Source: Rhodococcus erythropolis NBRC 15567
GTDB taxonomy: Bacteria > Actinomycetota > Actinomycetes > Mycobacteriales > Mycobacteriaceae
Assembly (NCBI RefSeq): GCF_001552595.1
Contig: NZ_BCRM01000007.1
Coordinates: 124,001-188,000 of the forward strand
Length of the DNA stretch: 64,000 nucleotides
Reading direction: 5' to 3'
Shown here: positions 1 to 9,752 of the stretch, in pieces
Layout of the letters: each line of letters starts with the position of its first letter
Position numbering within the stretch: the stretch's first letter is position 1
Made by a program: the position numbers and the translations under genes
Notes under the pieces: generated by a model
The model's input: the letters and a program-made list of their open reading frames with translations, nothing else
What the model was told of the DNA's origin: nothing
Databases searched by the model: none

Positions 1-48
1 CGATTGGGATTCGGGTTCCGACGGGGTGTTGCTGTCGAGATCGCTCAT
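1..48 (-). CDS. N-terminal fragment of an unidentified protein
   Basis: The first 16 codons of a minus-strand gene lie inside the window, starting at the ATG whose complement is at 46-48; the rest lies beyond the left edge. The start is supported by a strong ribosome binding site (AAGGAG, 7 nt upstream of the ATG). The visible peptide is polar and acidic (Ser, Asp, Glu and Pro rich), looking like a disordered N-terminus. No function can be assigned from 16 residues. It is transcribed in the same direction as the PPOX-fold gene next to it, 89 bp downstream of that gene's stop. Confidence 0.5.
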   Translation of the reverse strand, partial: MSDLDSNTPSEPESQS

Positions 49-137
49 ATGCTCACTCCTTGTTGTTGGGCCTGTTGGTGAAACTACGCCGGCCCGAATT
101 CGAAAGCTCGTGAATTTCGCTTCACGAATCTCGGGGT

Positions 138-635
138 CTACGGCGATGGTGCAGTAGAACCGGAAAGAGGCATCGCAGGCATCCCGAGCTTGCGGTGATC
201 CCACGAACGAGTTCGATCGGGAACGAACCGTACCGCGACGCGCTTGTGGAGCATCGCTTCGACGGCCGGGCGGAGATCCTCCGTGTACGGGCCCGTGTAT
301 CGCTCCCAGACACTGATTCCCACGGCGAAGAGAGCTTCCGGATCCTCGACGATCACTCCGGTGCCCTCCATCGAGACTCCTCGCAGCGTGTCGTACGTCA
401 GACCGTCTTCGATCAGGACGGACATTCGGGTGTCCCGGCGAAGATTGACCGCCTTCTGCGACTTGGCTTTGGTTTCGAACCAGATTTCGCCGTCGACTAT
501 CGCGAACCACATCGCGATCAGGTGAGGCATTCCGTCGGCGCTCAACGTCGCCATCGTTGCCGTACGGCTCTTTTCGACGAAGCTCGAAATCTCGGCCTCG
601 GTCATCGTGATCTGACTACGCTGCTTTCCTGCCAT
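138..635 (-). CDS. PPOX-fold flavin/F420-binding protein (Rv2991-like)
   Basis: 165-residue protein of the pyridoxamine 5'-phosphate oxidase-like split beta-barrel superfamily. Visible family features are the N-terminal helix, the strand TATMATLSADGMPHLIAMWF, a second strand with IWFETKAKSQKAVNL, and a C-terminal RFVPDRTRSWDHRKL segment typical of the F420/FMN-binding (FDOR-B) branch. The M. tuberculosis homologue Rv2991 occupies the same place next to the IclR gene and leuCD. It probably binds a deazaflavin or flavin in the cytoplasm; the substrate is unknown. The ATG at 635 has a weak AGGAG about 11 nt upstream. It is co-directional with, and 55 bp downstream of, the IclR regulator. Confidence 0.85.
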   Translation of the reverse strand: MAGKQRSQITMTEAEISSFVEKSRTATMATLSADGMPHLIAMWFAIVDGEIWFETKAKSQKAVNLRRDTRMSVLIEDGLTYDTLRGVSMEGTGVIVEDPEALFAVGISVWERYTGPYTEDLRPAVEAMLHKRVAVRFVPDRTRSWDHRKLGMPAMPLSGSTAPSP

Positions 636-690
636 GGTCGCGTCGTACTCCTACGTGCTCGAGGATCTGAAGGCCTTACTGTGTCACGAA

Positions 691-1392
691 TTACAGACGC
701 TTGTGGAGCGCTTCGGCAGCTGCGAGAAGGTCTGCCGCCCAGCGGGCTCCCGGTCGTCTGCCCATCCGATCGATGGGGCCGGAGACCGAAATCGCGGCAA
801 TGACAGCGCCTGCCGAGTCTCGGACGGGAGCCGCGACGCTGGCGACACCCGGCTCACGTTCGGCTGCACTCTGTGCCCAGCCGCGCCGGCGAACCTCGAG
901 GAGCACTCGTTCGCCGAACGACGCATCGGCGAGAACGGTCCGTTGGGTTTGTGGATCTGCCCATGCGAGAAGGACCTTGGCGCCGGAACCGGCATTCATC
1001 GGCAGCCTGGCCCCGACGAGAACTGTGTCGCGAAGGCCCGTGGGCGGTTCCATCGACGCGACGCAGATGCGTTGGGTGCCTTCCCGGCGGTACAGCTGGA
1101 CGCTTTCGCCGGTGATTTCGCGAAGGCGGGGGAGGATGAGTCCGGCCGCCGCAATGAGTGGATCATTAGCGGTGGCAGCGAGTTCGGCGAGTCCGGGTCC
1201 TGGGCACCACTGACCGTCCGAGTCGCGTGTGAGGAGTCGATGGACTTCGAGACCGACGGCGAGTCTATGGGCGGTCGCGCGCGGCAAACCGGTTCGTGCA
1301 CAGAGTTCGGTGAGGCTGCACGGTTCCTCAGCTACTGCATGAAGAACGCCCATTGCTTTGTCCAGGACGCCGATGCCGCTATGCTGTCTCAT
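691..1392 (-). CDS. ltbR: IclR-family regulator of leucine biosynthesis (LtbR/NdgR type)
   Basis: 233-residue IclR-type regulator. The N-terminal winged helix-turn-helix covers about residues 5-60 (SLTELCARTGLPRATAHRL is the recognition region); the C-terminal effector-binding GAF-like domain follows from about residue 80. It is transcribed divergently from leuCD across a 187-bp gap. This arrangement is diagnostic for LtbR of Corynebacterium and NdgR/AreB of Streptomyces, which bind upstream of leuCD and leuB and control branched-chain amino acid genes. I infer the same role. The gap contains three 20-bp-spaced repeats (1426-1479) that are the best operator candidates. Start ATG at 1392. Confidence 0.88.
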   Translation of the reverse strand: MRQHSGIGVLDKAMGVLHAVAEEPCSLTELCARTGLPRATAHRLAVGLEVHRLLTRDSDGQWCPGPGLAELAATANDPLIAAAGLILPRLREITGESVQLYRREGTQRICVASMEPPTGLRDTVLVGARLPMNAGSGAKVLLAWADPQTQRTVLADASFGERVLLEVRRRGWAQSAAEREPGVASVAAPVRDSAGAVIAAISVSGPIDRMGRRPGARWAADLLAAAEALHKRL

Positions 1393-1425
1393 AGGTCGAT
1401 ACCAGTTTCTCGCATAGTGGGATGA

Positions 1426-1479
1426 TAGCGCATTTCCTGGTGGACTAGCGCATTTACTGAAGGGCTAGTGCATTTCCTA
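1426..1479 (+). repeat. Three direct repeats, 20-bp period, in the ltbR-leuC control region
   Basis: The 14-mer TAGYGCATTTMCTR occurs three times in the same orientation at 1426, 1446 and 1466, exactly 20 bp apart. The core GCATTT and flanking TAG and CT are identical in all copies. They lie between divergent ltbR (start 1392) and leuC (start 1580). Spacing near two helical turns puts the copies on nearly the same DNA face, as expected for cooperative regulator binding. LtbR is the obvious candidate, but binding is inferred. Confidence 0.7.
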
Positions 1480-1579
1480 GGGGCAGCCTGCATCTGCTGC
1501 GAGGGCTGGGGACCTACTTCACGCGCGGCGGGCCAGCCCGTAGTCCGCCGACGCGAGGCTACGTACAGAGGTGGAAGAC

Positions 1580-2992
1580 ATGGCACAGAAAGCACGCACT
1601 CTCGCCGAGAAGGTGTGGGACGACCACGTTGTCGTGAAAGGGGAGGGGCAGGATCCCGACCTCATCTACATCGATCTCCACCTCGTTCACGAAGTGACGA
1701 GCCCGCAGGCCTTCGACGGACTTCGCTTGGCAGGACGCCCGTTGCGCCGTCCCGACCTGACGATCGCCACCGAGGACCACAACGTTCCGACGATCGACAT
1801 CGACAAGCCGATCGCCGATCCCGTGTCCAAGACTCAGGTCGACACCTTGCGCCGAAATTGCGAGGAGTTCGGAGTTCGCTTGCACCGCATGGGCGATCTC
1901 GATCAGGGCATCGTGCATGTGGTCGGACCGCAGCTCGGCCTGACTCAGCCGGGAACCACCGTGGTGTGCGGCGACAGTCATACGTCGACGCACGGCGCAT
2001 TCGGTGCGCTCGCAATGGGAATCGGCACCAGCGAGGTCGAGCACGTGATGGCGACGCAGACATTGTCGTTGCGCCCCTTCAAGACCATGGCGATCACGGT
2101 CGACGGCGAGCTGCCTCCTGGCGTCACGAGCAAGGACTTGATCCTGGCAGTCATCGCCAAGATCGGCACCGGCGGCGGCCAGGGCTACGTCCTGGAGTAC
2201 CGCGGCGAGGCCATTCGCAAACTGTCGATGGAAGCTCGTATGACCATCTGCAACATGTCGATCGAGGCCGGAGCCCGTGCGGGCATGATCGCACCGGACG
2301 AGATCACTTACGAGTTCATCAAGGGCCGTCCGCATGCACCGTCGGGCGCAGAGTGGGACGAAGCCGTCGCCGCGTGGGAGTTGCTCAAGACCGACGAGGG
2401 CGCCGAATTCGACAACGAGGTCCACATCGACGCAAGCGCATTGACGCCTTTTGTCACGTGGGGAACCAATCCGGGACAGGGTGCACCGCTCGGTGACCGT
2501 GTTCCCGATCCGGAACTGATCGTCGACGAGAGCGAGCGTCAGGCTGCCGAGAAGGCGCTCACCTACATGGGTCTCGACGCCGGCATGGCGCTTCGGGATG
2601 TTGCTGTCGACACCGTCTTCGTCGGTTCGTGCACCAACGGACGCATCGAAGATCTGCGCGCGGTGGCCGAGGTGCTCGAGGGTCGCCATGTGGCAGAGGG
2701 CGTTCGGATGCTCATCGTTCCCGGCTCGATGCGGGTGCGTGCTCAAGCCGAAAGTGAAGGTCTCGGTGAAATCTTCACGGCGGCAGGGGCCGAATGGCGC
2801 CAGGCCGGTTGCTCGATGTGCTTGGGAATGAACCCTGACCAGCTTGCTCCCGGCGAGCGTTCGGCATCGACGTCCAACCGGAATTTCGAAGGCCGACAGG
2901 GTAAAGGCGGTCGGACCCATCTGGTTTCCCCGCTCGTCGCGGCTGCCACTGCGGTCCGCGGAACGCTCTCGGCACCGGCCGATCTGGTCTGA
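1580..2992 (+). CDS. leuC: 3-isopropylmalate dehydratase large subunit
   Basis: 470-residue aconitase-family subunit that isomerises 2-isopropylmalate to 3-isopropylmalate in leucine synthesis, working with LeuD. Visible signatures are [15 protein letters not shown] and the [4Fe-4S] cysteines: one in VGSCTNGR and two in [12 protein letters not shown] choose the ATG at 1580 ([12 protein letters not shown]) because AGAGGTGG lies at proper distance; the GTG at 1571 would sit directly on that ribosome binding site. leuD follows after 28 bp, so the pair is an operon. The leader from about 1480 to 1579 can form GC-rich hairpins. Confidence 0.98.
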
Positions 2993-3020
2993 CCCACTTA
3001 CCATCTCGAGGAGAATTTCG

Positions 3021-3629
3021 ATGGAATCCTTTACCACGCACAAGGGTATCGGCGTCCCGCTGCGACGCTCGAATGTCGATACCGATCAGATCATCCCTGC
3101 CGTGTACCTGAAACGGGTGACGCGCACGGGATTCGAGGACGGGCTGTTTGCAGGCTGGCGCACCGACCCCAACTTCATTCTCAATCTGGCTCCGTACGAC
3201 AAGGGAAGTGTCCTCGTAGCCGGTCCCGATTTCGGCACGGGCTCTTCGCGTGAGCATGCCGTGTGGGCTCTCTCCGACTTCGGATTTCGGGTCGTCATCG
3301 CTTCCCGGTTCGCCGACATCTTCCGCGGGAACGCCGGAAAAGCCGGTCTCGTAGCGGCACAGGTCGAGCAGAGCGACGTCGAATTGCTCTGGAAGTTGCT
3401 CGAAGAGCAGCCCGGACTGGAATTGACAGTAGATCTCGAGAATCGGACCGTGAGCGCCGGAACTACGGTGGTGCCGTTCAATATTGACGACTACACACGG
3501 TGGCGTCTGCTGGAGGGTCTCGACGACATCGGACTGACATTGCGGCAGGTAGAAGCGATTTCCGAGTTCGAAAAGTCAAGGCCTTCATGGAAACCGACTA
3601 CCCTTCCAGCCCGAATTTCGCAGGGCTGA
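3021..3629 (+). CDS. leuD: 3-isopropylmalate dehydratase small subunit
   Basis: 202-residue swivel-domain partner of LeuC. The N-terminus [20 protein letters not shown], the [12 protein letters not shown] motif and [17 protein letters not shown] are classic LeuD features. The ATG at 3021 has GAGGAG 8-9 nt upstream. It lies 28 bp after leuC and is surely co-transcribed with it. The next gene, hupB, has its own promoter. Confidence 0.98.
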
Positions 3630-3685
3630 ACCGAAATCCGCAACTCCGCGCGGGAAGAGAAATAGGTCACCATTTCGCAGTCACG

Positions 3686-3715
3686 TTGAATGAGAATTGG
3701 CGTGGCACATAGACT
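3686..3715 (+). promoter_or_regulatory. Probable hupB promoter
   Basis: A -35-like TTGAAT (3686-3691), an 18-bp spacer and a -10-like TAGACT (3710-3715) lie 71 bp upstream of the hupB ATG. TAGACT fits the actinobacterial SigA-type TANNNT pattern. Transcription would begin near 3722, leaving a leader of about 65 nt. Confidence 0.5.
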
Positions 3716-3786
3716 CTTGCCGTTATCAGGTTTACCGTGGTTCTCAGTCGGTCCGACGGTGGACCACAATTAGCGGAGGAATTTCA

Positions 3787-4473
3787 ATGAACAAGGCAGA
3801 GCTCATCGATGTTCTGACTGAAAAGCTGGGTTCGGACAGGCGCACAGCGACCGACGCAGTGGAGCACGTCGTGGACACCATCGTCCGCGCCGTCCACCGT
3901 GGCGAGAGCGTGACCATCACCGGCTTCGGAGTCTTCGAGCAGCGTCGTCGTGCAGCACGTGTTGCACGCAACCCGCGTACGGGCGAGACCGTCAAGGTCA
4001 AGCCGACGTCGGTTCCGGCTTTCCGTCCGGGTGCGCAGTTCAAGGCTGTTATCGCTGGTGGACAGAAGCTTCCGGCCACCGGCCCGGCAGTCAAGCGTGG
4101 CGTAGCAGCACCGGCCACCAAGGCTGCAGCCAAGAAGGCTGCTGCCAAGAAGACCGCAGCCAAGAAGGCTCCGGCAAAGAAGGCTCCGGCCAAGACCGCA
4201 GCCAAGAAGACGGTTGCCGCGAAGGCTCCCGCCAAGAAGGCTCCGGCCAAGACCGCAGCCAAGAAGACGGTTGCCACCAAGGCTCCCGCCAAGAAGGCTC
4301 CGGCCAAGACCGCAGCCAAGAAGACGGTTGCCACCAAGGCTCCCGCCAAGAAGGCTCCGGCCAAGACCGCAGCCAAGGCTCCGGCCAAGAAGGCTCCGGC
4401 CAAGAAGGCTCCGGCCAAGACCGCAGCCAAGAAGGCTCCGGCCAAGAAGGCTCCGGCCAAGCGCGGAAAGTAG
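3787..4473 (+). CDS. hupB: HU-type nucleoid protein with histone H1-like Lys/Ala/Pro tail
   Basis: 228-residue DNA-binding protein. Residues 1-90 are a standard HU fold ([20 protein letters not shown]; the [21 protein letters not shown] beta-arm region). Residues from about 105 to the end form a strongly basic tail of [10 protein letters not shown] and TAAKK repeats, as in mycobacterial HupB/Hlp and eukaryotic linker histone tails. Such tails raise DNA affinity and are modified in mycobacteria. The ATG at 3787 has GGAGGA just upstream. The tail DNA contains three tandem 57-bp units (4207-4377). The gene ends in a strong hairpin terminator. Confidence 0.97.
   Translation: MNKAELIDVLTEKLGSDRRTATDAVEHVVDTIVRAVHRGESVTITGFGVFEQRRRAARVARNPRTGETVKVKPTSVPAFRPGAQFKAVIAGGQKLPATGPAVKRGVAAPATKAAAKKAAAKKTAAKKAPAKKAPAKTAAKKTVAAKAPAKKAPAKTAAKKTVATKAPAKKAPAKTAAKKTVATKAPAKKAPAKTAAKAPAKKAPAKKAPAKTAAKKAPAKKAPAKRGK
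4207..4377 (+). repeat. Tandem 57-bp repeat inside hupB, three copies
   Basis: Near-identical 57-bp units start at 4207, 4264 and 4321, each encoding a 19-residue block beginning KTVA and ending KTAAK. The first copy differs from the others at the Ala/Thr codon. Shorter AAGGCTCCGGCC-type units surround them. Such in-frame repeats can change copy number by slippage or recombination, altering tail length and charge. Confidence 0.9.
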
Positions 4474-4507
4474 TCGCGTTCGGGTGAAAAACCCGATGCC
4501 GTAAGAC

Positions 4508-4552
4508 AAAGAGGTGCAGCCGCGGATCTGATCCGCGGCTGCACCTCTTTTT
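4508..4552. terminator. Bidirectional intrinsic terminator between hupB and mutT1
   Basis: An almost perfect inverted repeat (arms of 19 bp, AAAGAGGTGCAGCCGCGG... and its complement) is followed by a T run at 4548-4552, with an A-rich stretch on the other side. It lies between the convergent genes hupB and mutT1 and should stop transcription both ways. Confidence 0.9.
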
Positions 4553-4638
4553 GCTGTCTGGGAGAAGTGTGAATTCTCCTGTGTTTCAGTGCTTTGCAAA
4601 ACTACCGAATCGAGCTGGGGCCGGCTGGTCCAAATCCC

Positions 4639-5565
4639 TCAGGAGTTGGCGACTTTGGGGAGCGGGCTGTCGAGGTGATCGGCGGCGACGAGACGGCCGT
4701 CGAGGAACGAGAGCACCCAAGTGCTCGCCTTACGGTTGCGTGCAGAGGGCAGTGTTACACCGGCCGTATCAGCCCACCAGCGCATCAAATCGGGGATGAC
4801 GCCTCCTTGGCTGCAGATCACTGGAGTGCCCTCCAGTGCGGCAATCTGCAGCGCACGTGCCCGAGCGGCGTCGGGATCGGCCTCGTAACCTTCTTCGGTC
4901 AGAAGAGGTTCCGTCGAAATCTCGACACCCAATGCCTCCGCCAACGGCATTACGGTGTCGATGCAGCGCGTACGGTCAGCCGCGAAAACCGAATCGGCTC
5001 CGAAGATTTTCAGCTGTTCGACCAAGGCGGCGGATTGTTCTTTGCCCTTGGCGTCGAGTGGACGCAAATTGTCGTCGCCCTTGTACCGCTTACGGCTTCC
5101 AGCCTTTGCGTGGCGGACGAGTAATACCGTTTTCGTGTCAGGCCGAATGGAAACGAAGCGGCGAAGAATCATTCGATCCATCGGGTAGGAAAGATGATCG
5201 GCGACCTCGGCGACCGGAAGCCAATAGAGAACATCTACTTCGTTATTCGGCCCGAAATCTCCGTCGACTGCTTCGGCCGACCAGTATTCGACTCGTTTGA
5301 GTTTGCGATGTCCCGGGATCGGGTACGTCACGCCACCGAGGTGCCTTCCGAAACGTCCGGTGATCGAGGTCTCTTCGCGGACCTCGCGAACTGCTGCGGT
5401 CAAGAAGGTCTCGCCTGGATCGAGCTTTCCTTTGGGGAATGACCAGTCGTCGTACTTCGGTCGATGTACGACGGCGATCTCGATGGCGGAAGGATCCTGG
5501 GGAGCCTTCCGCCACAGAACCGCGCCTGCGGCAAAGATGTTGGCTTTGACCGGCTTGTCGCTCAT
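4639..5565 (-). CDS. mutT1: Nudix hydrolase fused to histidine phosphatase domain (MutT1)
   Basis: 308-residue two-domain enzyme. Residues 1-135 are a Nudix domain with the signature GKLDPGETFLTAAVREVREE. Residues 145-300 are a histidine phosphatase domain with VRHAKAG at its start. Mycobacterial MutT1 has the same fusion and removes 8-oxo-dGTP/GTP and dinucleoside polyphosphates. I choose the ATG at 5565; a TTG at 5586 would add seven residues and overlap the ppk stop by 4 bp. It is the last gene of the minus-strand set fbiD-ppk-mutT1, 17 bp after ppk, suggesting linked nucleotide/polyphosphate metabolism. Confidence 0.93.
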   Translation of the reverse strand: MSDKPVKANIFAAGAVLWRKAPQDPSAIEIAVVHRPKYDDWSFPKGKLDPGETFLTAAVREVREETSITGRFGRHLGGVTYPIPGHRKLKRVEYWSAEAVDGDFGPNNEVDVLYWLPVAEVADHLSYPMDRMILRRFVSIRPDTKTVLLVRHAKAGSRKRYKGDDNLRPLDAKGKEQSAALVEQLKIFGADSVFAADRTRCIDTVMPLAEALGVEISTEPLLTEEGYEADPDAARARALQIAALEGTPVICSQGGVIPDLMRWWADTAGVTLPSARNRKASTWVLSFLDGRLVAADHLDSPLPKVANS

Positions 5566-5582
5566 GGTGTGATCCGAGCCCG

Positions 5583-7826
5583 TCAAGACCCGCTGGCGGT
5601 GCGGCTGCGCATCAACGACTGTTGATGCTCACGTACGTCCTCACCGCGTTCGGGGGCAGCTACCCAACTGCCGTCCGGATGCAGTACCCAGCAGCGAGTT
5701 CGCGGATCGAGCGCGGAATCGAAGATGTCACCGAGTTGCTTCGACAGTTTCGGATCCTTGACCTGCACCATGACCTCGACGCGGCGATCGAGGTTGCGGT
5801 GCATCATGTCTGCGCTGCCGATCCAGAATTCGTCGGCCGAGCGGAAGTGGAACATTCGCGAGTGTTCGAGGAACCGCCCGAGAATGGAACGTACTTCGAT
5901 GTTTTCGCTGAGGCCCGGAACACCAGGCTTGAGCGCGCAGATTCCGCGGACCACGATCTCGACGGGGATACCGGCCTTGGACGCGCGGTACAACGCGTCG
6001 ATGACCTGCTCGTCGACCAATGCGTTGGCCTTCAAGCGGATACCGGCATCGCGGCCTGCGAGCTTGTGAGCGATCTCGTTGTCGATCCGCTCGATGATCC
6101 CGCGGCGAACCCCGTACGGCGCGACGAGAAGGTTGCGGTAGCTCGTCTTGCGGGAGTATCCGGTCAACGAGTTGAAGAGGTCGGTGAGGTCGGCACCGAT
6201 CTCCGGTGCTGCGGTGAGCAATCCGACGTCCTCGTACATGCGCGCGGTCTTCGGGTTGTAGTTGCCGGTGCCGATGTGGCAGTAGCGACGAATGGTCGAA
6301 CCTTCGCGCCTGACGACGAGGCACGTCTTGCAGTGAGTCTTGAGACCGACGAGACCGTAGACGACGTGAACGCCGGCCTGCTCGAGTTTGCGTGCCCACT
6401 TGATGTTGGCCTGCTCGTCGAAGCGGGCCTTGATCTCCACGAGGGCAACAACTTGCTTGCCGGCCTCGGCGGCGTCGATCAGTGCGTTGACGATGGGGGA
6501 GTCGCCCGAAGTTCGGTACAGGGTCTGCTTGATCGCGAGCACCTGCGGGTCGGCCGCGGCCTGTTCGATGAAGCGTTGAACGCTGGTGGAAAACGAGTCG
6601 TAAGGGTGGTGGACGAGCACGTCGCCCTCGCGCAGGGTCGAGAACACACTCTTCGGTGTCTCACGCTCGCCGAACGCCGGATGCGTCGCCGGGACGAACG
6701 GAGCGTCCTTGAGCGCCGGGCGATCGACGGCGTAAACCTGCCAGAGGCAGGACAAGTCGAGGAGCCCGGAAACCTCGATCACGTCAGCCGGATCGACGTC
6801 GAGTTCACGCAGAAGCAGTTCGAGCATGTGCTCGGTCATGTCGTCGGCAACTTCGAGGCGAACGGGCGAACCGAAACGACGACGCGCCAATTCACGTTCG
6901 AGTGCCTGCAGCAGATCCTCGTCCCGATCCTCTTCGACCTCGAAATCGGCGTTGCGTGTGATTCGGAAGGCGTGATGTTCGACGATTTCCATTCCGGGGA
7001 ACAGCACGTCCAGATGAGCCGAAATCAGTTCTTCCATCGGGAGGAACGAATCGATGGTGGACGAAGACGTCGTGCTCTTGACTCGCACGAACCGGCCGAC
7101 GTTGTCGGGGACCTTGACGCGAGCGAAGTGTTCGCCGCGGGTGACGGAGTCCTTCACTGTCACGGCGAGGTTGAGGCTCAGTCCGCTGATGTAGGGGAAC
7201 GGGTGGGCGTGATCGACTGCCAAAGGCGTCAGTACCGGGAAGACCTGCTCGTGGAAATGCGCCGAGAGCCGGCCGTGATCGTCGGCACTGAGGTCGGCCC
7301 ATCGAACAATTGAAATGCCTTCTGCCGCCAGGGCAGGGCGGACCGAGTCGAGAAACACGTGTGCGTGCTTGTCGGCGAGTTCCTGGGTGCGACGCGCAAT
7401 GAGCGCCAATTGTTCGCGTGGGGAGAGGCCGTCGGCGGACCTGACCGACAGGCCCGTCTCGTCGCGGCGCTTGAGTCCGGCGACCCGGACCATGAAAAAT
7501 TCGTCGAGATTGGAAGCGAAGATGGCGAGGAACTTTGCGCGTTCGAGCAACGGCAGTGACTCGTCGGCAGCCAATGCGAGAACACGGGCATTGAAATCGA
7601 GCCAGCTGAGTTCGCGGTTTAGGTAACGATCCTCGGGAAGTCCGACGAGCAATTCGGGTAGCTCTGCCTTGGTAGCTGCAGGGGGAGCGCCCGGGATGTT
7701 GGTGGCGACCGCGACGGCCTGAGATCGCGGCGAGGTGGCCGCGCCGTTCTCGTGCCGGCCGGAGCTGTGGTCTCCGTCCGACTGGTCTTCGGAAATACGG
7801 TTTTCGAGTGCTTCGCCATTGCTCAC
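5583..7826 (-). CDS. ppk: Polyphosphate kinase PPK1
   Basis: 747-residue enzyme that reversibly polymerises the ATP gamma-phosphate into polyphosphate. Family marks are [17 protein letters not shown] near the N-terminus, DALIPLYP-like linker regions, the ATP-site segment [17 protein letters not shown] and the autophosphorylated histidine in [21 protein letters not shown]. The N-terminal 60 residues are a low-complexity acidic/Ala-rich extension common in actinobacteria. I choose GTG at 7826 (MSNGEALEN) over an upstream TTG at 7862 because GGGGGA lies before it. It is 51 bp downstream of fbiD and 17 bp before mutT1. Confidence 0.96.
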   Translation of the reverse strand: MSNGEALENRISEDQSDGDHSSGRHENGAATSPRSQAVAVATNIPGAPPAATKAELPELLVGLPEDRYLNRELSWLDFNARVLALAADESLPLLERAKFLAIFASNLDEFFMVRVAGLKRRDETGLSVRSADGLSPREQLALIARRTQELADKHAHVFLDSVRPALAAEGISIVRWADLSADDHGRLSAHFHEQVFPVLTPLAVDHAHPFPYISGLSLNLAVTVKDSVTRGEHFARVKVPDNVGRFVRVKSTTSSSTIDSFLPMEELISAHLDVLFPGMEIVEHHAFRITRNADFEVEEDRDEDLLQALERELARRRFGSPVRLEVADDMTEHMLELLLRELDVDPADVIEVSGLLDLSCLWQVYAVDRPALKDAPFVPATHPAFGERETPKSVFSTLREGDVLVHHPYDSFSTSVQRFIEQAAADPQVLAIKQTLYRTSGDSPIVNALIDAAEAGKQVVALVEIKARFDEQANIKWARKLEQAGVHVVYGLVGLKTHCKTCLVVRREGSTIRRYCHIGTGNYNPKTARMYEDVGLLTAAPEIGADLTDLFNSLTGYSRKTSYRNLLVAPYGVRRGIIERIDNEIAHKLAGRDAGIRLKANALVDEQVIDALYRASKAGIPVEIVVRGICALKPGVPGLSENIEVRSILGRFLEHSRMFHFRSADEFWIGSADMMHRNLDRRVEVMVQVKDPKLSKQLGDIFDSALDPRTRCWVLHPDGSWVAAPERGEDVREHQQSLMRSRTASGS

Positions 7827-7877
7827 TCGTCGATCATCCCCCACAATCGCGCGGTCCGACAATCGATGAAAGAAAAT

Positions 7878-8627
7878 TCATCGACTGTTCGACGGCGTGG
7901 CCTTGAGTCTGGTCAACGAAGCCAATGTCGCGGGGCCCACTCCCAGTGCGCGCACGGTGTCGAGGTCGGCGTGGGTGTCGACGTCGGTGCGCAGTCCCGG
8001 CCATTGGCCGTTGAGTGGACGAGCACCTGAATTAGCATGTCCCCGTGCGGATTCCGGACCGAATCGGGGGTCGAGCGCACTCTCGCCACACGCAAACAAT
8101 GCGGAAGTGCCGGAGCCGTGGTGATCGACGACGACTGAACGTCCACCGCTTCGGGCGGCGGCCACGGCCTCCGTCAGTTCGCTCGGTCGCATCGCGGGCA
8201 AGTCGGCTTGCAGCACAACGAGGTCGACCACTCCGCGTTTGGCTCGGATATCGGCGGCCGCTGCACTCAACGCTGCGTTGAGGGTTTCCTCCGCGCGCGG
8301 TGAGGCGCCGTTGGTCAGCGAGATGTCGGGAGCTGGATCGGCGTAGACCGTCACGCCGACGGAATACGCAAGAGCGGCAACGGTCGGGTCTGGGGTGACC
8401 ACCGTGACGGTGTCGATGGCAGAGACGGCGGCAACGGTCGCGAGGGTGTCGTGAAGCATGGCCAACACGAGGTCTGCACGCGCGTCCGCGTCGAGTTCGC
8501 CCGCGAGCCGGGACTTGGCCGATCTCAAGGACTTGACGGCCACTATCGCATGCATGGGGCGTTCGATCTCCGTGCGCGCATGCGGTGTCTCCACGACGTG
8601 TGGGTACGGGGGTTCCGCGCTGTCCAT
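7878..8627 (-). CDS. fbiD: Phosphoenolpyruvate guanylyltransferase for coenzyme F420 synthesis
   Basis: 249 residues by the chosen start. FbiD/CofC enzymes transfer GMP to phosphoenolpyruvate (or phospholactate), making the donor for F420 assembly. The nucleotidyltransferase core begins at [17 protein letters not shown] and includes [12 protein letters not shown] and GTGTSALF-like and FGPESARGH segments; [16 protein letters not shown] near the end is typical. I choose the ATG at 8627 because TGGCAAGAT lies exactly 6 nt upstream, suggesting a leaderless mRNA; the ATG at 8555, directly before the conserved core, is the alternative (225 residues). First gene of fbiD-ppk-mutT1, divergent from gpsA. 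F420 supply fits the nearby PPOX-fold protein. Confidence 0.9.
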   Translation of the reverse strand: MDSAEPPYPHVVETPHARTEIERPMHAIVAVKSLRSAKSRLAGELDADARADLVLAMLHDTLATVAAVSAIDTVTVVTPDPTVAALAYSVGVTVYADPAPDISLTNGASPRAEETLNAALSAAAADIRAKRGVVDLVVLQADLPAMRPSELTEAVAAARSGGRSVVVDHHGSGTSALFACGESALDPRFGPESARGHANSGARPLNGQWPGLRTDVDTHADLDTVRALGVGPATLASLTRLKATPSNSR

Positions 8628-8633
8628 CCCTCG

Positions 8634-8642
8634 ATCTTGCCA
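8634..8642 (-). promoter_or_regulatory. Extended -10 element before fbiD (leaderless candidate)
   Basis: On the minus strand TGGCAAGAT ends 6 nt before the ATG at 8627, and no Shine-Dalgarno sequence lies in between. The identical nonamer at the identical distance precedes the OsmC-like gene at 28762. This is the typical geometry of actinobacterial leaderless transcripts. Confidence 0.5.
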
Positions 8643-8753
8643 GTCATCACGCTCGGTGTCCGCGGCTGCCCACCGCAGTGCACCACAGGCGATACTCTGT
8701 GCAGACGATTTTTCTGGCGGCGACCCGCTTCGCCGGGTAGACGGGGTGAGCGT

Positions 8754-9752
8754 GTGAGTAAGGCAGCTGTATTGGGCGCAGGTTCGTGGGGAACAGCGTT
8801 GGCCAAGGTGATGGCCGAGGCCGGAACCGACGTGACGATGTGGGCCAGGCGTGAAGAGGTCGCGAAGCGCATCGACACCACACACGAGAACAGCGACTAT
8901 CTGCCGGGCATTGCTTTGCCTTCGTCGATTCGCGCGACCCACCACCACGAGGAGGCAATGGCAGGCGCTGACTTCATCGTGCTGGCGGTTCCTTCGCAGT
9001 CGCTACGGGGAAACCTGGAGCAGTGGAAAGGCTCGATCGGACCCGATGCGACTCTGCTGAGTCTGGCCAAGGGAATCGAGACCGGGACGCTCATGCGCAT
9101 GAGCCAGGTCATCGTGTCGGTGACCGGCGTGGAACCGGGGCGCGTCGCGGTGCTCTCGGGCCCGAATCTTGCACACGAGATCGCCAGCGGGCAGCCCGCG
9201 GCCACGGTGATCGCCTGCTCGGATTCCTCGCGTGCCCTCGCTCTCCAGGACGCTTGCGCTACCGGCTATTTCAGGCCGTACACCAACTCCGACGTCATCG
9301 GTTGCGAGATCGGTGGCGCGTGCAAGAACGTGATCGCGCTGGCCTGCGGCATGGCCGCCGGTAGTGGATTCGGCGACAACACGGTTGCCAGCATCATCAC
9401 CCGTGGTCTCGCCGAGACGATTCGGCTCGGTGTCGCGCTCGGCGCCAAGGCGTCGACGCTTGCAGGCTTGGCGGGCGTCGGTGACCTGGTCGCGACCTGC
9501 ACGTCCGAGTTGTCGCGAAACCGGACGTTCGGAGAGCGACTCGGACGGGGCGGGTCGATGGAATCGGCACAGAAGGCAACCAACGGTCAGGTCGCCGAGG
9601 GTGTGAAGTCGTGCACGTCGGTACGCGCACTCGCTGCCGGCTACGACGTGGAGATGCCGTTGACCGACGCGGTCCATCGGGTGTGCCACGAAGGCATGGC
9701 CGTCAGCGATGCGATCGGTCAGTTGCTCGGACGCCGGACGAAGCCGGAATGA
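8754..9752 (+). CDS. gpsA: NAD(P)-dependent glycerol-3-phosphate dehydrogenase
   Basis: 332-residue cytosolic enzyme that reduces dihydroxyacetone phosphate to sn-glycerol 3-phosphate for phospholipid synthesis. The Rossmann nucleotide-binding loop [12 protein letters not shown] sits at residues 7-18; [23 protein letters not shown] (catalytic Lys) and [13 protein letters not shown] are family signatures. Start GTG at 8754 places the glycine loop at the expected distance. The next gene starts within its stop codon (ATGA), so the two are translationally coupled. Confidence 0.96.
   Translation: MSKAAVLGAGSWGTALAKVMAEAGTDVTMWARREEVAKRIDTTHENSDYLPGIALPSSIRATHHHEEAMAGADFIVLAVPSQSLRGNLEQWKGSIGPDATLLSLAKGIETGTLMRMSQVIVSVTGVEPGRVAVLSGPNLAHEIASGQPAATVIACSDSSRALALQDACATGYFRPYTNSDVIGCEIGGACKNVIALACGMAAGSGFGDNTVASIITRGLAETIRLGVALGAKASTLAGLAGVGDLVATCTSELSRNRTFGERLGRGGSMESAQKATNGQVAEGVKSCTSVRALAAGYDVEMPLTDAVHRVCHEGMAVSDAIGQLLGRRTKPE

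Noticed and set aside
1559..3043. 494-codon minus-strand reading frame across leuC
   Set aside because: Antisense shadow of a clear leuC; GC-rich DNA gives long open antisense frames, and the translation shows no domain.
3744..4599. Two long minus-strand frames over hupB with Leu/Gly/Ala repeats
   Set aside because: They are reverse translations of the hupB repeats, not membrane or collagen-like proteins, and run through the terminator.
5622..7313. 563-codon plus-strand frame opposite ppk
   Set aside because: Antisense of an intact ppk; no ribosome binding site or family similarity.
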